Assembly: GCF_022023855.1 (NCBI RefSeq)
Contig: NZ_CP059449.1
Coordinates: 1,350,501-1,414,500, forward strand
DNA from: Azospirillum brasilense
Lineage (GTDB): Bacteria; Pseudomonadota; Alphaproteobacteria; Azospirillales; Azospirillaceae
Reading direction: 5' to 3'
Length of the DNA: 64,000 bases
Part shown: positions 53,985 to 64,000 of the stretch, one piece after another
Numbering within the stretch: position 1 is the first letter of the stretch
Layout: each line of letters begins with the position of its first letter
Notes under the pieces: generated by a model
What the model was told of the DNA's origin: nothing
What the model saw: only the letters and a program-made list of their open reading frames with translations
The model's database searches: none
Translations under genes and position numbers: made by a program

Positions 53985-54640
53985 ACAGTGAGGTGTCCGC
54001 CACTAGGCACAGGCATTCGCGCGTGAAGTCGTCCACCACCGCCAGGATGCGGAAGTGGCGGCCGTCATTAGGGCGTCGCTGGCGAAGTCCAGCGACCAGT
54101 GCTGGTTCAGCCCCTAGGGCACGGCGCGCGGGGCTCGTGTGCCTAGGGCTCGCTTGCGGTCACCGCGCCGGCGCACCGGCAGACCCTCCTCGCAGTAGAT
54201 CCGCAGTGGCTTCCTGGCATTCACTCCCAAACCCTCGCGCGTCAGCAGAAGTCCCAAACGCCGATAGCCGAACTGGCGCCGCTCAGCCGCCAGTTCTTGC
54301 AGCCGAGCCCGGAACGGCGCGTCATCGGGATGCCAGGAGCAGTAGCGGACTGACGAGCGGTCCTCTCCAAGAATGGCGCACGCCCGCCGCAAGCGTCACC
54401 ATTTCTTGCGGCCAAGTCCTTGAGCAACGCGTATCGAGCATCACTTCGGCCAGCAAGCGCTTTAGGCGGGCATTCTCGTCTTCCAGTGTCTTCAGGTCTT
54501 TGGCTTCCGACACCTCCAACCCGCCGGACTTCGCTTTCCACGGGAAGAATGTAGCCTCGCTGATGCCGAGCTTGCGGCAGGTTTCCGCCGTCGGTCTGCC
54601 GGCCTCCTGCTCGCGCAAGGTCCCGATGATCTTCAGACCG
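53985..54640 (-). pseudogene. IS3-family transposase remnants (orfA and orfB pieces)
   Basis: Scattered frames on the reverse strand read like an IS3 element. An orfA piece contains AETCRKLGISEATFFPWKAK and ENARLKRLLAEVMLD. An orfB piece has RRACAILGEDRSSVRYCSWH and RRQFGYRRLGLLL, and a later frame reads NQHWSLDFASDAL then GRHFRILAVVDDFTRECLCL. Several frameshifts, a stop, and truncation after the second catalytic region show it is dead. It accounts for most of the 53952-54758 gap; 54641-54758 shows nothing further. Confidence 0.75.
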
Positions 54641-54758
54641 GAGGAGCTTCAGGGGAGCAGGTCAGCACCCTTCGCTCATCCACGGTCTGACCACCTGTAA
54701 CTCTGCCCAAATCTCAAACCTTCTCCATCGAGCGTGGCGGAATGAGTCTGCAGAGCCG

Positions 54759-55280
54759 TTATACCGACTCGATAGCCCAACGTATCCGTCGGCCATCTGG
54801 CGGTTCGGGGAGGTATCCTTCGAGAGCCTCAACGTCTCTGCGAGAGTTGACCAGCAATGCAAAAGGTCCCTTGGAGCTTCCTGTGTCCCTTACTACGCGA
54901 TTGAGCAGTTCAAAGACAGAACGGCGAAGCAACCATCGAGCTGCTTGGTCTGCTGGATCGTTTAGGTTTAGTGGTTCGTGCAAATAAGAAGCTCCGCAGC
55001 TAACGAAAAGTGCGTAGGCCCGGTTGCGGTCCATTGTAACCAAGTCAAAATATGGAAAGGGACGCAGATCGATGACGGCCCGCGGTCGCAAGGCACTCAG
55101 AGCGTTCCTGAACGTATTGCCATGCAATTCGTTCATTGGACAGCATAAGAGCCGACCTGGGGCGTCGGGATCGAATAAGGGAAGCTGGACTGGCGAAACA
55201 TATGGGTCGGGACCAGCCGAAGCGGCGTTGGTCACCGGAGTGCCGTTTTCCGTCACCAGCCTGATAGCTGCTCTGTGCAT
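54759..55280 (-). CDS. Partner protein of the AvcD-like deaminase, function unknown
   Basis: A 173-aa protein whose start lies 2 bp after the deaminase stop, so it is co-translated. The core (RPRAVIDLRPFPYFDLVTMD, then SCGASYLHEPLNLN) faintly resembles DUF488-type proteins, with a DLRPFP motif in place of DVRxxP, but this is a weak resemblance. The N-terminal 45 residues are extended and Pro-rich (SPVQLPLFDPDAPG). It is less GC-rich than the chromosome, like its partner. It may assist or regulate the deaminase. Confidence 0.7.
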   Translation of the reverse strand: MHRAAIRLVTENGTPVTNAASAGPDPYVSPVQLPLFDPDAPGRLLCCPMNELHGNTFRNALSALRPRAVIDLRPFPYFDLVTMDRNRAYALFVSCGASYLHEPLNLNDPADQAARWLLRRSVFELLNRVVRDTGSSKGPFALLVNSRRDVEALEGYLPEPPDGRRIRWAIESV

Positions 55281-55282
55281 GG

Positions 55283-56947
55283 TCAAAATGCCTCGGAGAG
55301 CTCCGCCTCTAGCTTCGTATAAGGTACTTGGAAAAGGTCCCAAGGACCACCCCAATCCGGTGTGCCAAGCTGCATATCTCCAGTGGTCTTGTCCTTGTAG
55401 TCTCGATCCTTAAGGAAGGCTCGGGCGTACATCCGTGGAGCGACGCCGGTGAAGGGACGGAAGAGAACCCGAGCGTGTTCCGCCTCACGGGCCTCCTTAG
55501 CCGTTTGCTCGTCATCAATCTCCTGACGCGCCAGAGCGCGCGATGGGACTGCCCAGCCTACCTCCGTGGTCACAATGGAGTCACTATGAAGGTGCATTGC
55601 GCGGCTTTTGGGATAGGGTTCGATGTATTGCACCTCATCAATGCCCGCTGTGACAATATGTCGGGCGCAGTAATGGCAGGGGAATGTTGTCACAAACAGT
55701 CGGCAGCCAACCGGGGAAACACCAACGCGAGCAGCCGAAAGGATGGCGTCCATTTCTGCATGCACTGCCCGGCTGAATTCAATCAAGCCGCCTACGCGGG
55801 TTTTTCGGATAGCGTCAGTAGCTTCTTTTTCGGAGCGGATATTGAGCAATTCCGGAAATGCCTTGAAAAGCTCTTGAATGATGTTGTTCTGTTCCTTATT
55901 GCTGCTGCAATATGGGGTTTCGCGAAAAATACATCTATAATCATGTAGTTCTTGCGCTCGGTCGAATCCTTCGCCATAAACCCCACCGCCTGCTCTTGGC
56001 ACCTCATTAGTGCCCGTAGCCACAATGTTTCCGCGCGGATCAACGAGTGCGGCTCCGACTTGGCGAGACATGCACGCGCTACGAAGTCTTGCAGAATGAG
56101 CGTGGTGCATTGCCGTCTCGGCGATAGTCGGCCGGACAACTTTGTTCATAGTCATCAACTGCACGAAACGACGCAGCGGCTCGTTCATATTCGTTTGGTT
56201 CGGATGGGCTTTGTCTGAATTATCAACAAAGAAGTCAGCTTCATGAAAAGTTTCCGTAACATGCTGACCATGTTTGTCAGGTGCATCAGCGTCGCGATCC
56301 ATGAATTTCGCAACTTTTTCTTTTGCCTCTGGTTGCGACCGAACGTTAAAGCGAAAGCAGTTTTCTAATAGACGCCGTTCCCGCTCTTCCGGCGCACATA
56401 CAACACCCACTAGCGCAAAAGCGTCCTGGTAAACGCGCCGGAGGAGATGAGCTTCGGCGGGGTGGCGAAGGGAATCGATTATGAACGCCCTTGGTTTGCC
56501 ATCAGGAATAACGGGTGCTTGCTCCTCGACCTTGACACCCGTTGCATCGGCGCGAAGAACCATGATTTTTTTAATGATCGCGCGGGCGACAGCCGCGTGA
56601 TCATTAGTCATCCGCCGCATATCATCGCCGCGATCTTGCATCATTTCCATGGCGTCTAGCGTTTTTTGCCCACCGTCTGCAATCGACGGCAGGGCTAGGC
56701 CTTTAGAGTTCGCCCATTCCCGAATAACTTCACTCCCTTTCACAATTTTTACGTCAAAGGGGGTGCTGTTTACGACCTCGGATTCCAAAAGGCTCTTCAG
56801 TGCCAGAGCACAGGTTCCAACGCCAGCTCCGGCCGGCCCAACGATAGCAATAAAGAGCTCGTTAGAACGGGAGCGCTTCAGCATTTCCTGGCTGCTCTCG
56901 CCCCGTGGTGCGGCCGTTGGCGTGGTTTTTGCTTGGGCGAGAGCCAT
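55283..56947 (-). CDS. AvcD/DcdV-like anti-phage deaminase (P-loop plus dCMP-deaminase domain)
   Basis: A 554-aa two-domain protein. The N-terminal P-loop domain has IAIVGPAGAGVGTCAL (Walker A, about 37) and a kinase-like core. The C-terminal zinc deaminase domain has RAVHAEMDAI (His-Ala-Glu, about 396) and TFPCHYCARHIV (Cys pair, about 425). This matches the AvcD/DcdV defence family, which depletes deoxycytidine nucleotides during phage infection. A GTG at 56953 is possible, but ATG 56947 follows AGGAGG with ideal spacing. It is clearly less GC-rich than the flanking chromosome. Confidence 0.87.
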   Translation of the reverse strand: MALAQAKTTPTAAPRGESSQEMLKRSRSNELFIAIVGPAGAGVGTCALALKSLLESEVVNSTPFDVKIVKGSEVIREWANSKGLALPSIADGGQKTLDAMEMMQDRGDDMRRMTNDHAAVARAIIKKIMVLRADATGVKVEEQAPVIPDGKPRAFIIDSLRHPAEAHLLRRVYQDAFALVGVVCAPEERERRLLENCFRFNVRSQPEAKEKVAKFMDRDADAPDKHGQHVTETFHEADFFVDNSDKAHPNQTNMNEPLRRFVQLMTMNKVVRPTIAETAMHHAHSARLRSACMSRQVGAALVDPRGNIVATGTNEVPRAGGGVYGEGFDRAQELHDYRCIFRETPYCSSNKEQNNIIQELFKAFPELLNIRSEKEATDAIRKTRVGGLIEFSRAVHAEMDAILSAARVGVSPVGCRLFVTTFPCHYCARHIVTAGIDEVQYIEPYPKSRAMHLHSDSIVTTEVGWAVPSRALARQEIDDEQTAKEAREAEHARVLFRPFTGVAPRMYARAFLKDRDYKDKTTGDMQLGTPDWGGPWDLFQVPYTKLEAELSEAF

Positions 56948-57088
56948 TTGCACCTCCTATAGCATATGCGCAGATCATTTGTTCCCGTCGGAACGGATAA
57001 GCGCTGATACACTCTTTCAAGGGAAGATGGAATTAGCTAGTGACACGAGCTCATGTGGCGGACGGCTCTTCCACCACACCCTCTAGGT

Positions 57089-57111
57089 TTAACATTTGGG
57101 AAATGTGTTAA
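57089..57111. promoter_or_regulatory. Stem-loop upstream of the deaminase gene
   Basis: A 9-bp stem (TTAACATTT and AAATGTGTTAA with two unpaired bases) closed by a GGG loop lies about 140 bp upstream of the deaminase start. It could be an operator or part of a leader RNA. Known AvcD systems carry a regulatory RNA at this place, which makes it worth noting; the sequence alone does not show one. Confidence 0.35.
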
Positions 57112-57135
57112 TCCTACACGGTCACCCTCAACCAT

Positions 57136-57155
57136 CGTGACACCGCCGTGACACC
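57136..57155 (+). repeat. Tandem CGTGACACC repeats, right end (candidate integrase arm sites)
   Basis: CGTGACACC at 57136-57144 and 57147-57155, spaced 11 bp, lies 34 bp inside attR. It mirrors the pair near the left end (31573-31592) in the same orientation. The sequence GCCGTGACACCA is shared by both ends. Confidence 0.5.
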
Positions 57156-57178
57156 AATGTGCGTTATTGTGTTGGTCT

Positions 57179-58333
57179 TCACGTCAAATGCTGCTGGCGC
57201 AGGTAGTCCTCGGACTGCATCTCCATCAGGCGGCTGACCGTGCGTTCGAATTCGAAGGCGTGGGTGCCCTCGGGGTACAGCCGCTCCGGCGGGCCTTCGG
57301 CGGCGACCACGAGGTTGACCTTGTGCTCGTAGAGCGCGTCGATCAGCGTCATGAAGCGCTTGGCCTCGTTGCGCAGCTCGTCCTTCATCGTCGGCACGCC
57401 GTGGATCAGCACGGTGTGGAAGTGCGTCGCGATGGCGATGTAGTCGGCGGCGCCCAGCGGCTTGCCGCACAGGCTCCAGAAATCCACCAGCGCGACGCAT
57501 TTGGCGGCGCAGGTGATCTCCACCTTCCGGCCCTGGACCGACAAATGGGTCGGTTCGCCCCGGGCGCCGTCGGTCAGCGTCGCGAAGGTCTGGCGAATTT
57601 TGGCGTCGCTCTCCGGGCCGAGCGGCCAGAAATAGACGGGCTTGCCCTGGAGCCGGTCCAGCCGGTAGTCGGTCGGCCCTTCCAGCGCCAGAACGTCGAG
57701 CTTTTCCTTGAGCAGCGCGATGAAGGGCAGGAACAGCTCACGCTGCAGCCCGTCCTTGTAGAGCATGTCCGGCGGCCAGTTGGAGGTCGCGACCACCACC
57801 ACGCCGAGGTCGAACAGGCTGGTGAACAGCCGGCCCAGGATCATCGCGTCGACGACGTTGGTGACGTGGAACTCGTCGAAGCAGAGCAGCCACGCCTCGT
57901 CGGCCAGCGCGCGGGCCAGTTCGGGCAGGGCGTCGTCGGCGTCCTTGCCCTTGCTCTTGCCCGACTGGCGGTGCTGGTGGATGCGCTCGTGCACCTCCAG
58001 CATGAACTCGTGGAAATGGACGCGACGCTTCTTCTCCACCGGAGCGGTGTCGAAGAACAGGTCCATCAGCATCGACTTGCCGCGCCCGACGCCGCCGTAC
58101 ATGTAGAGGCCCTGCGGCGCCTCCGCCGGTTCGGAGCGCGGGCGGCCCAGCCCGAACCGCTCCAGCCAGCCGGCCTTCGCCCCGCCGGCCTTCCCGGCCG
58201 GCTGTGGGCTGTAGCCCTTCAGCGCCTTGTGGAGGCTCTGGAGCTTCTCGGCGGCCAGTTCCTGGTCGGGGTCGGGGCGCAGCGTTCCGGTGCCGCGGCG
58301 GGCCCGGTAGAGCGAAAGCGGTCCGTCAGACAT
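57179..58333 (-). CDS. zapE: Cell-division ATPase ZapE (AFG1-like); host gene of the insertion
   Basis: A 384-aa P-loop ATPase of the ZapE/AFG1 family, associated with the Z-ring. Walker A GGVGRGKSMLMDLF (about 80-88), FHEFM, Walker B LLCFDEFHV and FATSNWPP-type sensor segment (VVATSNWPPDMLY) are present, and the length is normal. Its last few codons come from the integrated element, yet still read LRQQHLT before the stop, the same as the displaced tail at 31313. The insertion has therefore kept the protein intact. Confidence 0.95.
   Translation of the reverse strand: MSDGPLSLYRARRGTGTLRPDPDQELAAEKLQSLHKALKGYSPQPAGKAGGAKAGWLERFGLGRPRSEPAEAPQGLYMYGGVGRGKSMLMDLFFDTAPVEKKRRVHFHEFMLEVHERIHQHRQSGKSKGKDADDALPELARALADEAWLLCFDEFHVTNVVDAMILGRLFTSLFDLGVVVVATSNWPPDMLYKDGLQRELFLPFIALLKEKLDVLALEGPTDYRLDRLQGKPVYFWPLGPESDAKIRQTFATLTDGARGEPTHLSVQGRKVEITCAAKCVALVDFWSLCGKPLGAADYIAIATHFHTVLIHGVPTMKDELRNEAKRFMTLIDALYEHKVNLVVAAEGPPERLYPEGTHAFEFERTVSRLMEMQSEDYLRQQHLT
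57189..57208. other. Right attachment site (attR core)
   Basis: These 20 bp are identical to 31323-31342 at the left end and lie within the last zapE codons. Strand crossover by the integrase should fall within this identity, because similarity is imperfect on both sides. Confidence 0.85.
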
Positions 58334-58434
58334 GGAATTCGCGGGTCTCGGCAGGGAAAGGTCTTACGTAGCCGATGCATCCCTGCGGGGCAACGCCCGA
58401 TGCCGGGATACAGATGCGCTCAGGCGATTACCAT

Positions 58435-59805
58435 TCAGACGATCACCACGCGGTTGCGTCCCTGGCGCTTGGCCTCGTAGAGGGCGGCGTCAGCCCGGCG
58501 GACGGTGTGTTCGTAATCCGGGTGCCCCTCGTGCAGGGCCGCTCCGATTGAGGCGGTGACCCGCAGCCCGTTCCCGGCACCGTGAAAACGGTGCTCCTCG
58601 ACCGTTCGGCGCAGCTGGTCGGCCTTCACGCGCAGCGCCGCCTCGTCCATTTCGGTCAGCAGGATGAGGAACTCCTCCCCACCATAGCGGAAGACGAAAT
58701 CGCCGGCCCGGACGTGGGTATGCAGCAGTTCCGCCATGTCCGACAGGACGGAGTCGCCCGCCTGATGGCCCAGCGTGTCGTTGATCGTCTTGAAATGGTC
58801 GGCGTCCATCAGCAGCACGGCGAAAGGCTTGCCGTGGCGCAGGCTGATGGCGACCTCGCGCTGGAAGATCGCCGGCATGAAGCGCCGCGTCAGCAGGCGG
58901 GTCAGCGGGTCGCGCCCGCTTTCGATCTCCATCGCCTTCTCGATGATGGTACCGAGGACGTAGGCGATCTCTGTGACGTCGTTGTTCAACTCCTTCACGA
59001 AGGCAGGGGTGATCCAGCCGCCCTCCACCGCGGCGGTCACCTTGGCGCTGATGCGGTTGGTGCGCTCGCGGATGAGGTCCAATTCGGTGACGCGGCCGAA
59101 GGTCAGCTCCGCCTTGTGGTTCAGCCACAGGCCGAAATCGGAGGATTCGATGGGCGGCGGGCTCGCGTGGTTGCTGTCCTCATGCGCGTAGAAGGATACC
59201 ACCGTGTTGCGCAGCCAATCGAACAGCGACGATTTCAGCCGCTCGCCCTCCAGCGCCAGATTGGGGCCGCTCATGAACATCTTCAGGGATTGCTGGTGTC
59301 GGACGTTGCCCAGCAGGTCGCCCAGATAGGCCTCGTGCATGTTGTCCAGCACGGTGTCCAGCAACTCGCCGACGAACAGGATGGCGGAGGCGGTCTGGGT
59401 GCGGCTGAGGTCGGCGGCGAGCAGGCGGGCGGACAGCTCCTTCTTGATGATCCGCACCCCGGCGTTGACCAGCGTCAGCGGGATGTTGATGCGGGCGTGG
59501 ATCAGCCCGACTTGGTAATTCTGTTCCAGCACCGCCGCGATGGCCTCGTCGGAGGAGGCGGTGAACAGCGCGCCGATCCACCGCGCCAGCGACGGGCGCA
59601 GCCGTTCCTGGACCAGCGTGTGGCTGAGGAAGGCGTTGCTGTCCGGGCGGTCCAGCAGGATCGCGTAGAAGGTGTCCGAGATCGCATCGGCGTCGGCGAG
59701 CGCGATGGCCGTCACGCGCTCGCGCACGGCGGGTTCGGTGTCCGTCCACAGCGACGACAGCGTGGCGGCAAGGATCGCGGCCTTGCGGTCTTTCTGGCTG
59801 TCCAT
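58435..59805 (-). CDS. Globin-coupled diguanylate cyclase
   Basis: A 456-aa cytoplasmic signalling enzyme. The N-terminal globin-sensor domain (about 15-165) has the pattern FYAILLDRPDSNAFL and a likely haem-binding proximal histidine in GLIHARINIP (about 104), as in DosC-type oxygen sensors. A helical middle domain follows, and then a GGDEF domain with the active-site motif RYGGEEFLILL (about 373). An RxxD inhibitory site is not evident. It makes cyclic-di-GMP, probably in response to oxygen. ATG 59805 has AGGAACAGGAACG upstream. zapE lies downstream, 101 bp away. Confidence 0.88.
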   Translation of the reverse strand: MDSQKDRKAAILAATLSSLWTDTEPAVRERVTAIALADADAISDTFYAILLDRPDSNAFLSHTLVQERLRPSLARWIGALFTASSDEAIAAVLEQNYQVGLIHARINIPLTLVNAGVRIIKKELSARLLAADLSRTQTASAILFVGELLDTVLDNMHEAYLGDLLGNVRHQQSLKMFMSGPNLALEGERLKSSLFDWLRNTVVSFYAHEDSNHASPPPIESSDFGLWLNHKAELTFGRVTELDLIRERTNRISAKVTAAVEGGWITPAFVKELNNDVTEIAYVLGTIIEKAMEIESGRDPLTRLLTRRFMPAIFQREVAISLRHGKPFAVLLMDADHFKTINDTLGHQAGDSVLSDMAELLHTHVRAGDFVFRYGGEEFLILLTEMDEAALRVKADQLRRTVEEHRFHGAGNGLRVTASIGAALHEGHPDYEHTVRRADAALYEAKRQGRNRVVIV

Positions 59806-60052
59806 CGTTCCTGTTCCTTTGCGCAACCGTCTCCAACCCGTCCGGATTCTTAACGCCCGGAGACCGTCAGGCAAAGCGGCAATCGCTCGTGCGACTGATC
59901 GGGTTCATTGATGCATTAAGGTTAAACTTCCATTATGGTTTTCGCGCGAGATTGGCGGTGGCCGGGGGCGGTACCGTCTTACGTTGGGCAATGCCATGCG
60001 GGCGGTCCCTCAACGGCCCTGTTGTACTGCGTGCGGAGAGTTGTTCACAGCC

Positions 60053-62329
<2,277 letters not shown>

Positions 62330-62353
62330 TGGGCGTTCGACGGCGTGACGGCA

Positions 62354-62385
62354 AAAAATAAGGCGCCTTGCGGCGCCTTATTTTT
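62354..62385. terminator. Bidirectional terminator between kinase gene and sucB
   Basis: A perfect 14-bp stem (AAAAATAAGGCGCC / GGCGCCTTATTTTT) with a TTGC loop separates two convergent genes. A-rich left and T-rich right arms allow termination of transcription from both sides. Confidence 0.92.
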
Positions 62386-62457
62386 CAGGTTCCGGAGGCT
62401 TTCGTCCCCGGCGGTCGGGTGCGGGAGGACGGTGCCCCCGCAGTTCCCTTGTGCGGA

Positions 62458-63708
<1,251 letters not shown>

Positions 63709-63750
63709 AAGTTCCTCTCGTACTTTCTTGTTCTACGCCTGGGCGTCGAG

Positions 63751-64000
63751 TCAGCGGATGACGAGCGCGTCTTCCAGAAGCTTCGCCTGCTCCTGGTTGT
63801 GACGCTTGAGCAGGCCGGTGGCCGGCGACGCGGAGGCCGGACGGCCGACATAGCTGGGGCGCGAGGCCTTGTGCTCGATCGAGGTGAGGGCGCCTTCCAG
63901 ACGGCGGTCGACGAAGGTCCAGTAGCCCTGGTTCTCCGGCTCCTCCTGGCACCACACGACCTCGGCGTTCGGATAGCGGGCGAACTCCTCGGTCAGGGCG
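63751..64000 (-). CDS. sucA: 2-oxoglutarate dehydrogenase E1, C-terminal end (cut by window edge)
   Basis: The last 82 residues of the thiamine-diphosphate E1 subunit: CQEEPENQGYWTFVDRRL is the conserved C-terminal segment (substrate/E2-contact region), followed by SYVGRPASASPATGLLKRHNQEQ, a standard OdhA/SucA ending. The frame is open to base 64000; the start lies beyond the window. It is upstream of sucB, as in most alphaproteobacteria. Confidence 0.93.
   Translation of the reverse strand, partial: ALTEEFARYPNAEVVWCQEEPENQGYWTFVDRRLEGALTSIEHKASRPSYVGRPASASPATGLLKRHNQEQAKLLEDALVIR

Larger units (their letters stand above)
31323..57208. mobile_element. Integrated element in the 3' end of zapE (about 25.9 kb)
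   Basis: The boundaries are the 20-bp identities within zapE tails at 31323-31342 and 57189-57208. A tyrosine integrase lies just inside the left end. Inside are phage-like structural, replication and regulatory genes, a restriction-modification-like trio, IS debris and a deaminase defence pair. Base composition is mixed and overall less GC-rich than the flanks, especially in the integrase, the methyltransferase centre and the deaminase operon. No capsid, portal, large terminase or conjugation genes were recognised. It is therefore a prophage remnant, a satellite-like element or a defence island mobilised by the integrase. Confidence 0.85.

Noticed and set aside
31323..57208. Element called a complete active prophage
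   Set aside because: No capsid, portal, large terminase, lysis or full tail genes were recognised, so that label is not supported.

Overview
The window looks like chromosome of an Azospirillum-type alphaproteobacterium (Rhodospirillales). The evidence is very high GC, dense reverse-strand operons, a CbrA-like kinase, an array-type chemotaxis operon and long spurious ORFs opposite real genes. The genus is an inference from gene content; no rRNA or tRNA was seen. The left 31.3 kb and right 6.8 kb are core chromosome, with a roughly 25.9-kb integrated element between them.

Left core (1-31312). A reverse chemotaxis operon runs STAS protein, cheY, cheA, cheW and then a receptor cut by the window start. 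Upstream lies a tightly coupled signalling operon: receiver-only regulator, membrane/HAMP/PAS protein fused to a DnaQ-like exonuclease, tiny membrane protein, CbrA-like symporter-kinase. Housekeeping genes follow: a SPOR protein, allantoinase (puuE), yciB, an LpxR-like lipid A deacylase, AMP nucleosidase, ftsY, mtaB, dapF and a three-gene membrane glycosylation operon. Forward leuD-leuB end at a strong terminator. A KGG-repeat stress protein, a CoA-ester lyase, pdxY and a LOG-type phosphoribohydrolase come next.

Integrated element (about 31323-57208). It sits in the 3' end of zapE. The displaced native tail remains at 31313-31361, and the element supplies a replacement tail at 57179 that restores the same C-terminus. 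The integrase is at the left end. Next come a DUF7662/GIY-YIG protein and a long overlapping reverse operon that includes an apparent phage baseplate-hub protein and a DUF5681 protein. Two zinc-ribbon genes follow, then a region with seven 22-bp iteron-like repeats, then a replication operon (initiator-like protein, DnaB helicase, small proteins, AlpA-like HTH). A small regulatory zone (XRE repressor, HTH protein) separates this from the cargo.

The cargo is defensive. One module is a three-gene restriction-modification-like system: a BPTD_3080/type III-like helicase-nuclease, a DUF262/HNH GmrSD-like protein, and a DNA methyltransferase whose target-recognition region is visibly AT-richer than the rest. 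The other is an AvcD/DcdV-like two-domain deaminase with a coupled 173-aa partner. Between them is insertion-sequence debris. An IS630-family copy there splits a small gene that can be rebuilt exactly by removing the IS and one TA.

Right core (57179-64000). zapE, a globin-coupled diguanylate cyclase, a PAS histidine kinase, a strong bidirectional terminator, sucB, and the end of sucA running off the window.
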